The notes beneath the pieces were generated by a model. That model was given only the letters and a program-made list of their open reading frames with translations, ran no database searches and was not told the DNA's origin. Below, one piece after another: positions 45,836 through 56,917 of a stretch of 64,000 nt of DNA; the first letter of the stretch is position 1, and each line of letters begins with the position of its first letter. Source of the stretch: Streptomyces sp. NBC_00289 (GTDB lineage: Bacteria > Actinomycetota > Actinomycetes > Streptomycetales > Streptomycetaceae); the NCBI RefSeq assembly GCF_041435115.1, contig NZ_CP108046.1, forward strand, positions 5,952,001 through 6,016,000, read 5' to 3'. The translations under genes and the position numbers were made by a program.

Positions 45836-46522
45836 ATGCAAGGCCACGGCTACACGCAGCCGGCGAAGCAGCCCCCGTCGACGGGCGTGCTGGTTCTCCT
45901 GCGCGTGGTCTTCGTGGTGGTCTCGGTGTGCAGCTTCGGCCTGCTGACCTGGGCGATGATGCTGCGCCTGGCCATCGTGACCCGCAAGGCGGTGGACTGG
46001 GTCATCTTCGGCGCGTCGATCGTGCTGGAGGGCCTCGGCCTCTATCTGCTCGGTTCGGAGTCCGGCGACGAGATCCACACGCCGGGCGGCTGGACGGGCC
46101 TGGTGCTGCTCCTCGGCACGCTGGTGATCGCGATCGCGTACTTCCTCGCCTCGGACATCCGCCACTTCCACCAGCTCCAGTTCGCCGCCTACGCCCCGCA
46201 GCGTCCGCCGACCGCGGGGCCGGCCTACGGCTACCCGCAGCCGCAGGCCGGGCCGCAGCCGTCGTACCCGGCCGCGAGCGTGCCGCAGGCGCCGCCTCCC
46301 ATGCCCCACACCCCCGTCCCCGGGACGCCGGTGCCGCAGCCCCAGTCACCCCTGACCACCCCGCCGCCGCCCCAGCGCCCGGCGCCCGCGCGCATCGACC
46401 AGGTGCGCGCCGAGCTCGACGAGCTGAGCGACTATCTCCGCCGGCACGACAGCCAGACCGACGGCCGGCCGGGCGGGCGGCCGGACGCACAGCCCGACGG
46501 CCGGTTCGAGGGCGGAAGGTGA
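45836..46522 (+). CDS. membrane protein with Pro/Gln-rich tail, coupled to a protein kinase
   Basis: A 228-residue protein. Three hydrophobic segments lie in residues 18-120 (VLVLLRVVFVVVSVCSFGLL; VDWVIFGASIVLEGLGLYLL; GLVLLLGTLVIAIAYFLA). A Pro/Gln/Tyr-rich region follows (YGYPQPQAGPQPSYP), then a short amphipathic segment DQVRAELDELSDYLRRHDSQ. ATG at 45836 follows CAGGAGC. Its stop overlaps the kinase start (GTGA), suggesting a membrane anchor, substrate or sensor for that kinase. No recognised domain. Confidence 0.82.
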   Translation: MQGHGYTQPAKQPPSTGVLVLLRVVFVVVSVCSFGLLTWAMMLRLAIVTRKAVDWVIFGASIVLEGLGLYLLGSESGDEIHTPGGWTGLVLLLGTLVIAIAYFLASDIRHFHQLQFAAYAPQRPPTAGPAYGYPQPQAGPQPSYPAASVPQAPPPMPHTPVPGTPVPQPQSPLTTPPPPQRPAPARIDQVRAELDELSDYLRRHDSQTDGRPGGRPDAQPDGRFEGGR

Positions 46523-48054
46523 GCGTGGCGACAGGGCGGATGGTGGCCGACCGGTACGAACTGTCCACGCTCATCGGACAGGGCGGCATGGGCCAGGTCT
46601 GGACCGCGTACGACCAACGGCTCGACCGGCGCGTGGCGGTGAAGCTGCTGCGCCCCGACAAGGTGGCCGGCCAGGAGGCCGACGAACTGCGCCGCCGCTT
46701 CGTGCGCGAGTGCCGGGTGACCGCACAGGTCGACCACCCCGGCCTGGTCACGGTGCACGACGCGGGCAGCGAGGGCGAGGAGTTGTTCCTCGTCATGCAG
46801 TACGTCGACGGCGCCGACCTGTCCGACCATCTCGCCGAGCACGACCCGTACCCGTGGCAGTGGGCGGTGGCCGTGGCCGCGCAGCTGTGCGCCGTACTGA
46901 GCGCCGTGCACGCCGTGCCGATCGTCCACCGCGACCTCAAGCCGCGCAACGTGATGGTGAAGCAGGACGGCACGGTCACCGTCCTCGACCTCGGTGTCGC
47001 CTCCGTCATGGACACGGACACCACCCGCCTCACGCACACCGGTTCGCCCATCGGCTCGCCCGCCTACATGGCCCCCGAGCAGGCGATGGGCGGTGCGGTC
47101 GGCCCGTACACCGACCTGTACGCGCTGGGTGTGCTGCTGCACGAACTCCTCAGCGGCGACGTGCCGTTCGCGGGTTCCACGGCGCTCGGCGTGCTGCACC
47201 GGCACCTGTACGAGCCGCCGCTGCCGGTGCGCCGTGTCCGTGCGGAGGTGCCCGAGGCGCTCGAGGCGCTCGTGCTGCGCCTGCTCGCCAAGGACCCGCA
47301 GCACCGCCCCGCCTCCGCACAGGAGGTGTACGAGCACCTCGCGCTGCTGCTGCCCGCGCGCGGGACGCCCACCGGGGCGCCGCTCGATCCCACCCGCCCG
47401 TTCCTGCGCCCGCACGCTCCCTGGCCGGACCGTGCGCTCACGCCGGCGCCGCAGCCCGCCCCCGTCACGTCCGTCGCACCGGTCGCGGAGAAGCCGGATG
47501 TCGCCCGCGCCGTCGACGACGTCAAGCGTCTCCTCGGCGAGGGGCGGATCACCCAGGCCGTCGACATCCTCGGCGCGATCCTGCCCACCGCGGCCGAACA
47601 GCACGGTGAGCACTCACCGGTCGTACGCACCCTGCGCAAGCAGTACGCGGCCACGCTGATGGACGACGGCCAGTACCGGCGCGCGCTGCCCGAACTGCGC
47701 CGTCTCGCCGACGAACGCGCCGCCGAGGCCGGTCGGTCCGACCCGCAGTCCCTGCGCTTCCGCTACGAGGCGGCCCAGTGCCTGGAGCAGCTCGGCGAAC
47801 CGGCGGCGGCGCTCGCCGAGTACCGCGCGCTGCTGCCGTACTACGAGAACCAGTACGTGGCCGGCGACCCCGAGCTCTCGCACGACGTCCGCCGCCGCAT
47901 CGGCCATCTCCTCCTGGCCCTCGGCGACCGCGCCGCCGCCCACGACACGCTGGGCCGGCTGCTGCACGACGTGGAGCGGCTGCAGGGCCCCGGAATCCCG
48001 CTCGCGCAGGAGATCCGCCGGACCCTGCAGTGGCTGGGGCAGGTGCGCGGATAG
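46519..48054 (+). CDS. Ser/Thr protein kinase with TPR-like C-terminal half
   Basis: A 511-residue Hanks-type kinase. Gly loop GQGGMG (20-25), Lys42 (VAVKLL), catalytic loop HRDLKPRN (Asp139), DLG at 157-159 instead of DFG, and APEQ. No TM segment is visible; after a Pro-rich linker the C-terminal 190 residues form TPR-like helical repeats (ALPELRRLADERAAEAG; LAEYRALLPYYENQY; HDTLGRLLHDVERLQ). A GTG at 46525 is an alternative start. Coupled to the upstream membrane protein, which may recruit it to the membrane. Confidence 0.92.
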   Translation: MSVATGRMVADRYELSTLIGQGGMGQVWTAYDQRLDRRVAVKLLRPDKVAGQEADELRRRFVRECRVTAQVDHPGLVTVHDAGSEGEELFLVMQYVDGADLSDHLAEHDPYPWQWAVAVAAQLCAVLSAVHAVPIVHRDLKPRNVMVKQDGTVTVLDLGVASVMDTDTTRLTHTGSPIGSPAYMAPEQAMGGAVGPYTDLYALGVLLHELLSGDVPFAGSTALGVLHRHLYEPPLPVRRVRAEVPEALEALVLRLLAKDPQHRPASAQEVYEHLALLLPARGTPTGAPLDPTRPFLRPHAPWPDRALTPAPQPAPVTSVAPVAEKPDVARAVDDVKRLLGEGRITQAVDILGAILPTAAEQHGEHSPVVRTLRKQYAATLMDDGQYRRALPELRRLADERAAEAGRSDPQSLRFRYEAAQCLEQLGEPAAALAEYRALLPYYENQYVAGDPELSHDVRRRIGHLLLALGDRAAAHDTLGRLLHDVERLQGPGIPLAQEIRRTLQWLGQVRG

Positions 48055-48159
48055 ATTTACGTACCGCACGCACGCCACGTACCGCGTGCACGGCAAGCAC
48101 CGCACGCATCGCAGGTTCCGCACGCATCACGCATGACACACCAGGGGTGGGGTTCGACC

Positions 48160-48987
48160 ATGTCCAGCCATCGTCAGTCGAAGAAGCGCAGATACCTCAC
48201 CTGGGGTGTCGCCGGGGCGGCGGTGGTCGCCGGGGCCGGCATCGCCGCGCAGACGTCCATGGCCGCCACGACCTGGCCCGCGCAGCGCACGTTCACCGGC
48301 CGCGCCTTCGACGCCTGCACCGCGCCGTCCCTCGCCGCGATGAAGGCGTGGAACACCGGCTTCTACGGTGCCGCCGCGGTCTACGTCGGAGGCAAGAACC
48401 GCGGCTGCACCCAGGCCAACCTCACCGCGTCCTGGGTGAAGTCGGTCAGCGCGGTCGGCTGGAAGCTCATCCCGATCTACGTCGGCGCGCAGCCCTCCTG
48501 CCAGACCGGCTCCAGCCCCGAGAAGCTGACCGCCGCCACGGCCGCCTCCCTCGGCACGAGCGACGCGGCCGACGCCGTGGCCAAGGCGTCCGCCCTCGGC
48601 ATGAAGGCGGGCAGCCCGGTCTACCTCGACATGGAGCCGTACGACATCACGAACAAGGCGTGCAACGACGCGGTGCTGACCTACGTCCGCGCCTTCGACA
48701 AGGCCCTGCGCGCCAAGACGTACCGCAGCGGCTACTACGGCTTCACCAGCTCCAGTGCGAAGGCCGTCGCGAACGCCACCGACCAGACCGATCTGCCGGG
48801 CAACATGTGGTACGCGCTGTGGGACAAGAAGAACACCACGACGACGGACTGGCCGTTCAAGGCGACGCAGTGGACGAACCACAGCCGGGGCCACCAGTAC
48901 ATGGTCAACAGCAAGGAGACCCGCGGCGGTTACACGATCACCGTGGACCGCGACGCCTGGGACGGCCCGGTGGCCATCACCGGCTGA
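48160..48987 (+). CDS. exported Rv2525c-like glycoside hydrolase-like protein (DUF1906)
   Basis: A 275-residue secreted protein. The signal peptide has KKRRYLTWGVAGAAVVAGAG, a twin-arginine-like start, cleaved near AMA-AT. The mature domain begins GRAFDACTAPSLAAMKAW and contains YVGGKNRGC, IPIYVGAQ and YLDMEPYD, as in DUF1906/Rv2525c TIM-barrel proteins related to GH25 lysozymes; Asp and Glu in LDMEPYD are the likely acidic site. Probably acts in the cell wall. ATG at 48160 is preferred over an ATG at 48133. The upstream gap 48055-48132 has cgcacgca-type repeats. Confidence 0.87.
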   Translation: MSSHRQSKKRRYLTWGVAGAAVVAGAGIAAQTSMAATTWPAQRTFTGRAFDACTAPSLAAMKAWNTGFYGAAAVYVGGKNRGCTQANLTASWVKSVSAVGWKLIPIYVGAQPSCQTGSSPEKLTAATAASLGTSDAADAVAKASALGMKAGSPVYLDMEPYDITNKACNDAVLTYVRAFDKALRAKTYRSGYYGFTSSSAKAVANATDQTDLPGNMWYALWDKKNTTTTDWPFKATQWTNHSRGHQYMVNSKETRGGYTITVDRDAWDGPVAITG

Positions 48988-49220
48988 GCACCGGCTGAGC
49001 ACCGGCGGACGGCGGCGGACCGCCGACAGACGACGGCGGACCACCACCGGCAGCCGGCCGCCATGGGCGACCGGCGACCGGCCGAGGCCGCGCGGGCGCG
49101 GCGGTGCCCGAAGTCCTGGTGAATCGTTGGTCGAATGGGTTGGCCAGAGCTTGGCCACTGCCTACCATCGATCACCGCAAGACTTTGTGCACCGTCGCAC
49201 AATCTCCTCGGGAGGCTTCC

Positions 49221-49865
49221 TTGCACCGCCGTCGCACCGCGCTCGTCCTCTCCGCCGCGCTCGTCGCCGCGGCCCCTGTCCTGACCGCGTGCGGAAACGA
49301 CGCGCATCCCGGGGCGGCGGCCGTGGTCGGAGGCCAGCGGATCACCGTCGCCCAGCTGGAGAACCGGGTGCACGAGGTGCGCGAGGCCCAGCGGGCGGCC
49401 GTGCCGGACCAGGCGCAGTACGAGCAGGCCATCGCCAAGACCGGCACGCTCACCCGCGACACCCTGCACGGGATGGTCCTCGACCGGGTGCTGCACCGCG
49501 CCGCGCAGGAGGCGGACGTGACCGTCACCCGCAAGCAGATCCAGCAGATGCGCAGCGGGCTGGAGCAGCAGGCCGGTGGCTCCAAGGCGCTGGAGACGGC
49601 CTGGCTGCAGCAGTACGGCATCCCGCCGCAGCGCCTCGACGACAACCTCCGCCTCCAGCTCGAGGCCCAGAAACTCGCCGCCGCACTCGGCACCGACACC
49701 AGCCGGCCCGAGTTCTGGAAGGCCCTGTCCAAGGCGTCCGAGGAACTGAACGTCGACCTCAACCCGCGCTACGGCAGCTGGGACGTCCAGAAGAGCAGCC
49801 GCGTCGACGCGAAGACGCCCTGGCTGCGCGAGGTCACGGCGGCGGACACCGAACAGACGGCGTAA
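49221..49865 (+). CDS. SurA N-terminal-like foldase lipoprotein, TTG start
   Basis: A 214-residue lipoprotein. The signal LHRRRTALVLSAALVAAAPVLTAC ends in lipobox LTAC. The mature part GGQRITVAQLENRVHEVREAQ ... DGMVLDRVLHRAAQEADVTVT is like the SurA/PrsA N-terminal chaperone domain, without a parvulin domain. The TTG at 49221 is chosen because GGGAGG lies six bases upstream and it alone places a normal signal peptide first; a longer ATG frame from 49104 would bury the signal. Likely an envelope chaperone. Confidence 0.85.
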   Translation: MHRRRTALVLSAALVAAAPVLTACGNDAHPGAAAVVGGQRITVAQLENRVHEVREAQRAAVPDQAQYEQAIAKTGTLTRDTLHGMVLDRVLHRAAQEADVTVTRKQIQQMRSGLEQQAGGSKALETAWLQQYGIPPQRLDDNLRLQLEAQKLAAALGTDTSRPEFWKALSKASEELNVDLNPRYGSWDVQKSSRVDAKTPWLREVTAADTEQTA

Positions 49866-49920
49866 CGGTTCAGCGGGACCGCACGGGACCGCACGGGACC
49901 GCCGGCGATCCGGCGGGACC

Positions 49921-50038
49921 CGACCGGTCCGCCCGGGACCCCGACCGGTCCGGCGGGATCCGACTGGTCCGCCCGGGACCCCGACCGGTCCGCCGGGACC
50001 CGACCGGTCCGCCGGGACCCCGACCGGTCCGCCGGGGG
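49921..50038. repeat. 19-21-bp tandem repeats (cgaccggtccgccgggacc)
   Basis: About six degenerate copies of cgaccggtccgccgggacc(c) fill 49921-50038, preceded by three copies of gcacgggacc-like units from 49880. Each has the palindrome accggt. They lie between the lipoprotein stop and mazG and carry no gene. Confidence 0.85.
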
Positions 50039-50095
50039 CAGCCGGCCCTGCGGAGCGACCGTGGGGCTGTCGGTGGCGTGGGTTACGTTCGGAGA

Positions 50096-51163
50096 GTGAA
50101 CGCAATCAGCCCCGAAGGTGCCCCCGGCCGCGAGACCGGAACCGTCCCCGGAACCGACCCCGGACCCGCGACCGGACGCATCGTCCTGCTCACCACCAGC
50201 CACCGCGTCGCGCCCGGCCTGCTGTCCTGGCCGGCCTGGGAGGCGTTGCGCGCGGCCGACCGGGTGCTGTGCGCGGACGGCGCACACCCGCAGCTGCCGT
50301 ATCTCCGGGAGGCCGGGACAGCCGTCGACGAGGCGTCACCGACCGCCGAGGAGCTGGTGGCCGCCTGCGCCGGCGGGCGCACGGTCGTCGTGGTCGCGAC
50401 CGGCGAGGGCGAGCCTGCCCTGACGGACGGCCTGGCCCGTCTGGCCGGCTCAGGCCGGGTCTCCATGCCGGAACTGGAGCTGCTCCCCGCCTCCTACGAC
50501 CTGCCGGGCGCCCGGCTGCTGGACCTCGTGCAGGTCATGGACCGCATCCGGGTCGAGTGCCCGTGGTCGTCGCGGCAGACCCACCAGGGCCTGGCGAAGT
50601 ACGGCATAGAGGAGGCGTACGAACTCGTCGAGGCCATCGAGGAGGGCGACCGCGACGAACTGCGCGAGGAACTGGGCGACGTCCTGCTCCAGGTCGTCTT
50701 CCACGCCCGTATCGCCGAGGAGGGCGACCCGGAGGACGGTTCCGCCCCCTTCTCCATCGACGACGTGGCCGGCGGCATCGTCGCCAAGCTCATCCACCGT
50801 CACCCGCACGTCTTCGGTGACGAGACCGCCACGACCCCCGAGGAGGTCAAGGAGCACTGGCTGCGCACCAAGGCGACGGAAAAACAGCGCACTTCGCTGA
50901 CCGAGGGCATCCCGCTCGGCCAGCCCGGCCTGGCGCTCGCCGCGAAGCTGGCGTCGCGGGTGCGTACGGCGGGTCTCGAGGTGCCGCTGCCGAAGGGCGA
51001 CGGTGCCGGGTACGAGCTGCTCGCGCTGGCGGTGCGTGCCGAGGCGGCGGGGGTGGACCCGGAGGCGGCGCTCCGGGCGGCGGCCCGGGCCTACCGGGAC
51101 GCGGTGCGGGTCGCCGAGGGCGTGGACGTGGCGGCGCCCGCGCCGGATACCGTCGGGGAGTGA
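50096..51163 (+). CDS. mazG: MazG nucleoside triphosphate pyrophosphohydrolase with methylase-like N-terminus
   Basis: A 355-residue house-cleaning NTP pyrophosphatase. The MazG domain (from about 150) has VECPWSSRQTHQGLAKYGIEEAYELVEAIEEGD and ELREELGDVLLQVVFHARIAEE with the E-x-x-E ... E-x-x-D metal site. Residues 20-145 resemble the second half of a tetrapyrrole (corrin/porphyrin) methylase, as in YabN, but without the SAM-binding first half. GTG at 50096 has GGAGA too close to be a normal site and may be leaderless. It overlaps the P450 start (GTGA). Confidence 0.9.
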   Translation: MNAISPEGAPGRETGTVPGTDPGPATGRIVLLTTSHRVAPGLLSWPAWEALRAADRVLCADGAHPQLPYLREAGTAVDEASPTAEELVAACAGGRTVVVVATGEGEPALTDGLARLAGSGRVSMPELELLPASYDLPGARLLDLVQVMDRIRVECPWSSRQTHQGLAKYGIEEAYELVEAIEEGDRDELREELGDVLLQVVFHARIAEEGDPEDGSAPFSIDDVAGGIVAKLIHRHPHVFGDETATTPEEVKEHWLRTKATEKQRTSLTEGIPLGQPGLALAAKLASRVRTAGLEVPLPKGDGAGYELLALAVRAEAAGVDPEAALRAAARAYRDAVRVAEGVDVAAPAPDTVGE

Positions 51164-52431
51164 CCGACCAGCCGCTCCCCCCGCCCCCCGCCCCCGACCT
51201 CTTCACCTGGGAGTTCGCCGCCGACCCCTACCCGGCGTACGCCTGGCTGCGCGAGCACGCGCCCGTGCACCGCACGCGGCTGCCCAGCGGTGTGGAGGCC
51301 TGGCTGGTCACCCGGTACGCGGACGCGAGGCAGGCCCTCGCCGACCCGCGGCTCAGCAAGAACCCGGCGCATCACGACGAGCCCGCGCACGCGAAGGGCA
51401 AGACCGGTATCCCCGGTGAGCGCAAGGCCGAGCTCATGACCCACCTGCTCAACATCGACCCGCCGGACCACACCAGGCTCCGGCGGCTCGTCTCCAAGGC
51501 ATTCACCCCCCGCCGGGTCGCCGAGTTCGCCCCCCGCGTCCAGGAACTCACCGACCAGCTCATCGACGGGTTCGCCGAGCGCGGCTCCGCGGACCTCATC
51601 CACGAGTTCGCCTTCCCGCTCCCCATCTACGCGATCTGCGACCTGCTCGGCGTCCCCCGGGAGGACCAGGACGACTTCCGGGACTGGGCGGGCATGATGA
51701 TCCGGCACGGCGGTGGTCCGCGGGGCGGGGTCGCGCGGTCGGTGAAGAAGATGCGGAACTATCTCGCCGAGCTCATCCACCGCAAGCGCGCGGCGCTGCC
51801 CGCCGAAGCCGGGCCGGGAGAGGACCTCATCTCCGCTCTCATCCGCGCCTCCGACCACGGCGAGCACCTCACCGAGAACGAGGCGGCGGCCATGGCCTTC
51901 ATCCTTCTCTTCGCCGGGTTCGAGACCACCGTCAACCTCATCGGGAACGGCGTGTACGCGCTGCTCACCCATCCCGAGCAGCGCGCCCGCCTGCAGGACT
52001 CCCTGGCCGCGAAGGACACCGGTCTGCTCGAGACCGGCGTCGAGGAACTCCTGCGCTACGACGGCCCCGTGGAGCTGGCCACCTGGCGGTTCGCCACCCG
52101 GCCGCTCACCCTCGGCGGGCAGGACATCGCGGCGGGCGACCCGGTCCTCGTCGTTCTCGCGGCCGCCGACCGGGATCCGGAACGGTTCGCCGACCCCGAT
52201 GTCCTCGACCTCGGGCGGCGGGACAACCCGCATGTCGGGTACGGCCATGGCATCCACTACTGTCTCGGCGCCCCGCTCGCCCGGCTGGAGGGCCAGAGCG
52301 CGATCGGCACGCTCCTCACGCGCATCCCCGACCTGCAACTGGCGGTGGAATCAGCCGATTTGCGGTGGCGGGGTGGTCTCATCATGCGCGGACTGCGCAC
52401 GCTGCCGGTGGAGTTCACACCCCGTCGATGA
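51160..52431 (+). CDS. cytochrome P450
   Basis: A 423-residue soluble P450. Haem ligand Cys368 is in GYGHGIHYCLGAPLARLE, where Tyr replaces the usual Phe at the start of FxxGxHxCxG. The I-helix motif is A252-G-F-E-T256-T, and the ExxR motif lies in ETGVEELLR. The protein resembles the CYP107 family; from memory, the P450 at this position in S. coelicolor is CYP107U1, linked to sporulation. GTG at 51160 overlaps the mazG stop. No ferredoxin gene or biosynthetic cluster is adjacent. Confidence 0.93.
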   Translation: MTDQPLPPPPAPDLFTWEFAADPYPAYAWLREHAPVHRTRLPSGVEAWLVTRYADARQALADPRLSKNPAHHDEPAHAKGKTGIPGERKAELMTHLLNIDPPDHTRLRRLVSKAFTPRRVAEFAPRVQELTDQLIDGFAERGSADLIHEFAFPLPIYAICDLLGVPREDQDDFRDWAGMMIRHGGGPRGGVARSVKKMRNYLAELIHRKRAALPAEAGPGEDLISALIRASDHGEHLTENEAAAMAFILLFAGFETTVNLIGNGVYALLTHPEQRARLQDSLAAKDTGLLETGVEELLRYDGPVELATWRFATRPLTLGGQDIAAGDPVLVVLAAADRDPERFADPDVLDLGRRDNPHVGYGHGIHYCLGAPLARLEGQSAIGTLLTRIPDLQLAVESADLRWRGGLIMRGLRTLPVEFTPRR

Positions 52432-52501
52432 CTGCTCTCACCTGCGTAAAGGTGACACGCCCTCAAGTCTGTGATGTTCACGTGATCTACGCGGCATTAA
52501 C

Positions 52502-52529
52502 TTGTGACAAGTGATCGTGTGCCTATACG
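52502..52529 (+). promoter_or_regulatory. probable promoter of the first rpf gene
   Basis: TTGTGA (52502-52507) and TATACG (52524-52529), spaced 16 bases, fit a vegetative-type promoter with start near 52536, leaving a 64-base leader. The dyad tcacgtga (52478-52485) sits just upstream. Confidence 0.5.
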
Positions 52530-52599
52530 TTCACGGATCAGCGCGATGCCCCAGCTTCATGTGTCGCGCGGCCACTGTTGTCCTGCGAAAGGTCTCCGC

Positions 52600-53598
52600 A
52601 TGCTCTCCGGGAACGGTCGACACCGTCGCCCCCGTCAGGCTCCGGCTCTCCTCGTGGCGGCCGGAGTGACCGGCTCCGCCATCGCGATCCCGCTCCTCGG
52701 TGCCACCGGGGCGAGCGCGGCCACCGGTACCACCTGGGACCATGTCGCGGAATGCGAGAGCGGCGGCTCCTGGAGCGAGAACGCCGGCAACGGCTACTAC
52801 GGCGGCCTCCAGGTCTCCCAGGACAACTGGGAGAAGTACGGCGGCCTCGAGTACGCCTCCAGCGCGGACGAGGCCAGCCGTTCCCAGCAGATAGCCGTGG
52901 CCGAGAAGATGCTCGACGACCAGGGCATCACCGCCTGGCCGACGTGTGGTCTGCTCGCCGGACTCAGCAAGGACTCGGATTCGGCCGACATCGACACGGG
53001 TCTGGGCACCGGCTCGCCGGACTCGTCCGACTCATCGGGGTCCTCTGGCCTGTCCGACTCGTCGGAATCCTCCTCGTCCTCCTCGTCGCCCTCGGCGTCG
53101 CCCACTCCGTCCGGAACGTCGGCGAGCGCCGACGCCGGCAAGGACAAGAAGGACAAGTCGGCCAAGTCCGATACGGCCTCCGGCTCCAACGGCGACAAGA
53201 GTGCCGATTCCGGTACGGAAAAGGACGGTTCGGACAGTTCCGTCAGCTCGTCTCCTCGTGTGTCCAAGCAGGATGAAGCGGACAACCTCAAGCAGAGTGT
53301 GGGCACTTCGAGCCTGGTCGACACGGGAGCCCTCGGTTCCGGACGGCATCGTGGTGGCAGCGCCACGGAGGACGCCGCGAGTGGCACCACCTCCTCGGCC
53401 GGCCGCCATGTCGCCGGCGAGGGTGACGCCTCGCCCGTCGACTCGTACACCGTCCGCCTCGGGGACACGCTCGCGTCCATCGCCGACTCCCTTGGCCTCG
53501 ACGGCGGGTGGCGCGCGCTCTACGACGCGAACAAGGACGCGATCGGCATCGACCCCAGCAGCATCGCCCCCGGTCAGACCCTGCGAGTCGGTGTCTAA
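52600..53598 (+). CDS. resuscitation-promoting factor with LysM domain
   Basis: A 332-residue secreted peptidoglycan hydrolase. Signal peptide to about residue 40 (ends SAA-TGTTW), then the lysozyme-like Rpf domain: [27 protein letters not shown] with catalytic Glu in ECESGG. A long Ser/Asp/Lys-rich spacer (about 110-270) precedes a C-terminal LysM domain (YTVRLGDTLASIADSLGL ... IAPGQTLRVGV). ATG at 52600 follows AAAGG. Helps spore germination and wall remodelling. Paralogous to the next gene but with a much longer spacer. Confidence 0.95.
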   Translation: MLSGNGRHRRPRQAPALLVAAGVTGSAIAIPLLGATGASAATGTTWDHVAECESGGSWSENAGNGYYGGLQVSQDNWEKYGGLEYASSADEASRSQQIAVAEKMLDDQGITAWPTCGLLAGLSKDSDSADIDTGLGTGSPDSSDSSGSSGLSDSSESSSSSSSPSASPTPSGTSASADAGKDKKDKSAKSDTASGSNGDKSADSGTEKDGSDSSVSSSPRVSKQDEADNLKQSVGTSSLVDTGALGSGRHRGGSATEDAASGTTSSAGRHVAGEGDASPVDSYTVRLGDTLASIADSLGLDGGWRALYDANKDAIGIDPSSIAPGQTLRVGV

Positions 53599-56300
<2,702 letters not shown>

Positions 56301-56329
56301 CCCCACCTGGGCAGGCTCAGCCAGTCGCA

Positions 56330-56374
56330 CGTACGTCCCCGTACTCGGTCCCGTACCGTGTCCGGGGACGTACG
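56330..56374 (+). terminator. hairpin between eno and divIC
   Basis: cgtacgtccccg (56330-56341) and cggggacgtacg (56363-56374) form a perfect 12-bp stem around a 21-base loop that has its own small helix. It lies 30 bases past the eno stop and 45 before divIC. Confidence 0.6.
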
Positions 56375-56418
56375 CGCGTATGACGGGCTGACAGGTGCGA
56401 AGGGGAGGCGGAGAGCCA

Positions 56419-56895
56419 GTGGCCGTGAAGGACCGGGACCGTTTCTCCACCACGACCAGGATCCGGCTGCTCGGCGAGCAGACCGCGGCCCGGGTCTACC
56501 GCTCCCAGACCAGACGCCAGGCCCGCCGCTCCCGGCTGACCAGCCGTGCCGCGCTGCTCGCCCTCGTCCTGTGCACGCTGATCGTGGCCCTCGCCTACCC
56601 GATAAGGCAGTACGTCTCCCAGCGCGCCGAGATGGCTGACATGGTGCGCCAGAAGGAGCGGGCCAGACAGCGCGTCGAGCAGCTGCGTGACCTCAAGGCG
56701 CGCTGGCAGGACGACGCGTACGCCGAGCAGCAGATCCGGAAGCGGCTGCACTACGTGATGCCCGGGGAGACGGGCTACGTCGTCATCGACCCCGACGCGG
56801 CCAGGCAGTCGCGCGCCGACCAGGGGGCGGCCGACCGCCCCTGGTACTCGAACGTCTGGGACGGGGTCGACAAGTCCGACGCCTCCGACCAGTGA
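56419..56895 (+). CDS. divIC: septum formation initiator DivIC/FtsB
   Basis: A 158-residue bitopic membrane protein. A basic cytoplasmic N-terminus (QTRRQARRSRLTSR) precedes one TM helix (AALLALVLCTLIVALAYPI, about 45-63), then an extracytoplasmic coiled coil (EMADMVRQKERARQRVEQLRD) and the DivIC motif WQDDAYAEQQIRKRLHYVMPGE. In the divisome it pairs with FtsL and FtsQ/DivIB. GTG at 56419 follows GGAGGCGGAG; an upstream GTG at 56395 is possible. Eno-divIC-DUF501-ppx order is conserved in actinobacteria. Confidence 0.93.
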   Translation: MAVKDRDRFSTTTRIRLLGEQTAARVYRSQTRRQARRSRLTSRAALLALVLCTLIVALAYPIRQYVSQRAEMADMVRQKERARQRVEQLRDLKARWQDDAYAEQQIRKRLHYVMPGETGYVVIDPDAARQSRADQGAADRPWYSNVWDGVDKSDASDQ

Positions 56896-56917
56896 ACCGA
56901 TCCAGAGAAAGACAGGC

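Noticed and set aside
43380..48054. Pgl-type or BREX phage-defence system suggested by a methylase plus a Ser/Thr kinase
   Set aside because: No PglZ alkaline phosphatase or PglY/BrxC ATPase is present, the kinase lacks PglW features, and a separate membrane gene intervenes.
51160..52431. P450 as part of a natural-product cluster
   Set aside because: Neighbours are mazG and rpf genes; no synthase, carrier, ferredoxin or tailoring genes are within the window.
52478..52485. parS-like partition site around tcacgtga
   Set aside because: The flanks (gttcacgtgatc) do not match the Streptomyces parS consensus GTTTCACGTGAAAC, and the locus is not a parAB/oriC neighbourhood.
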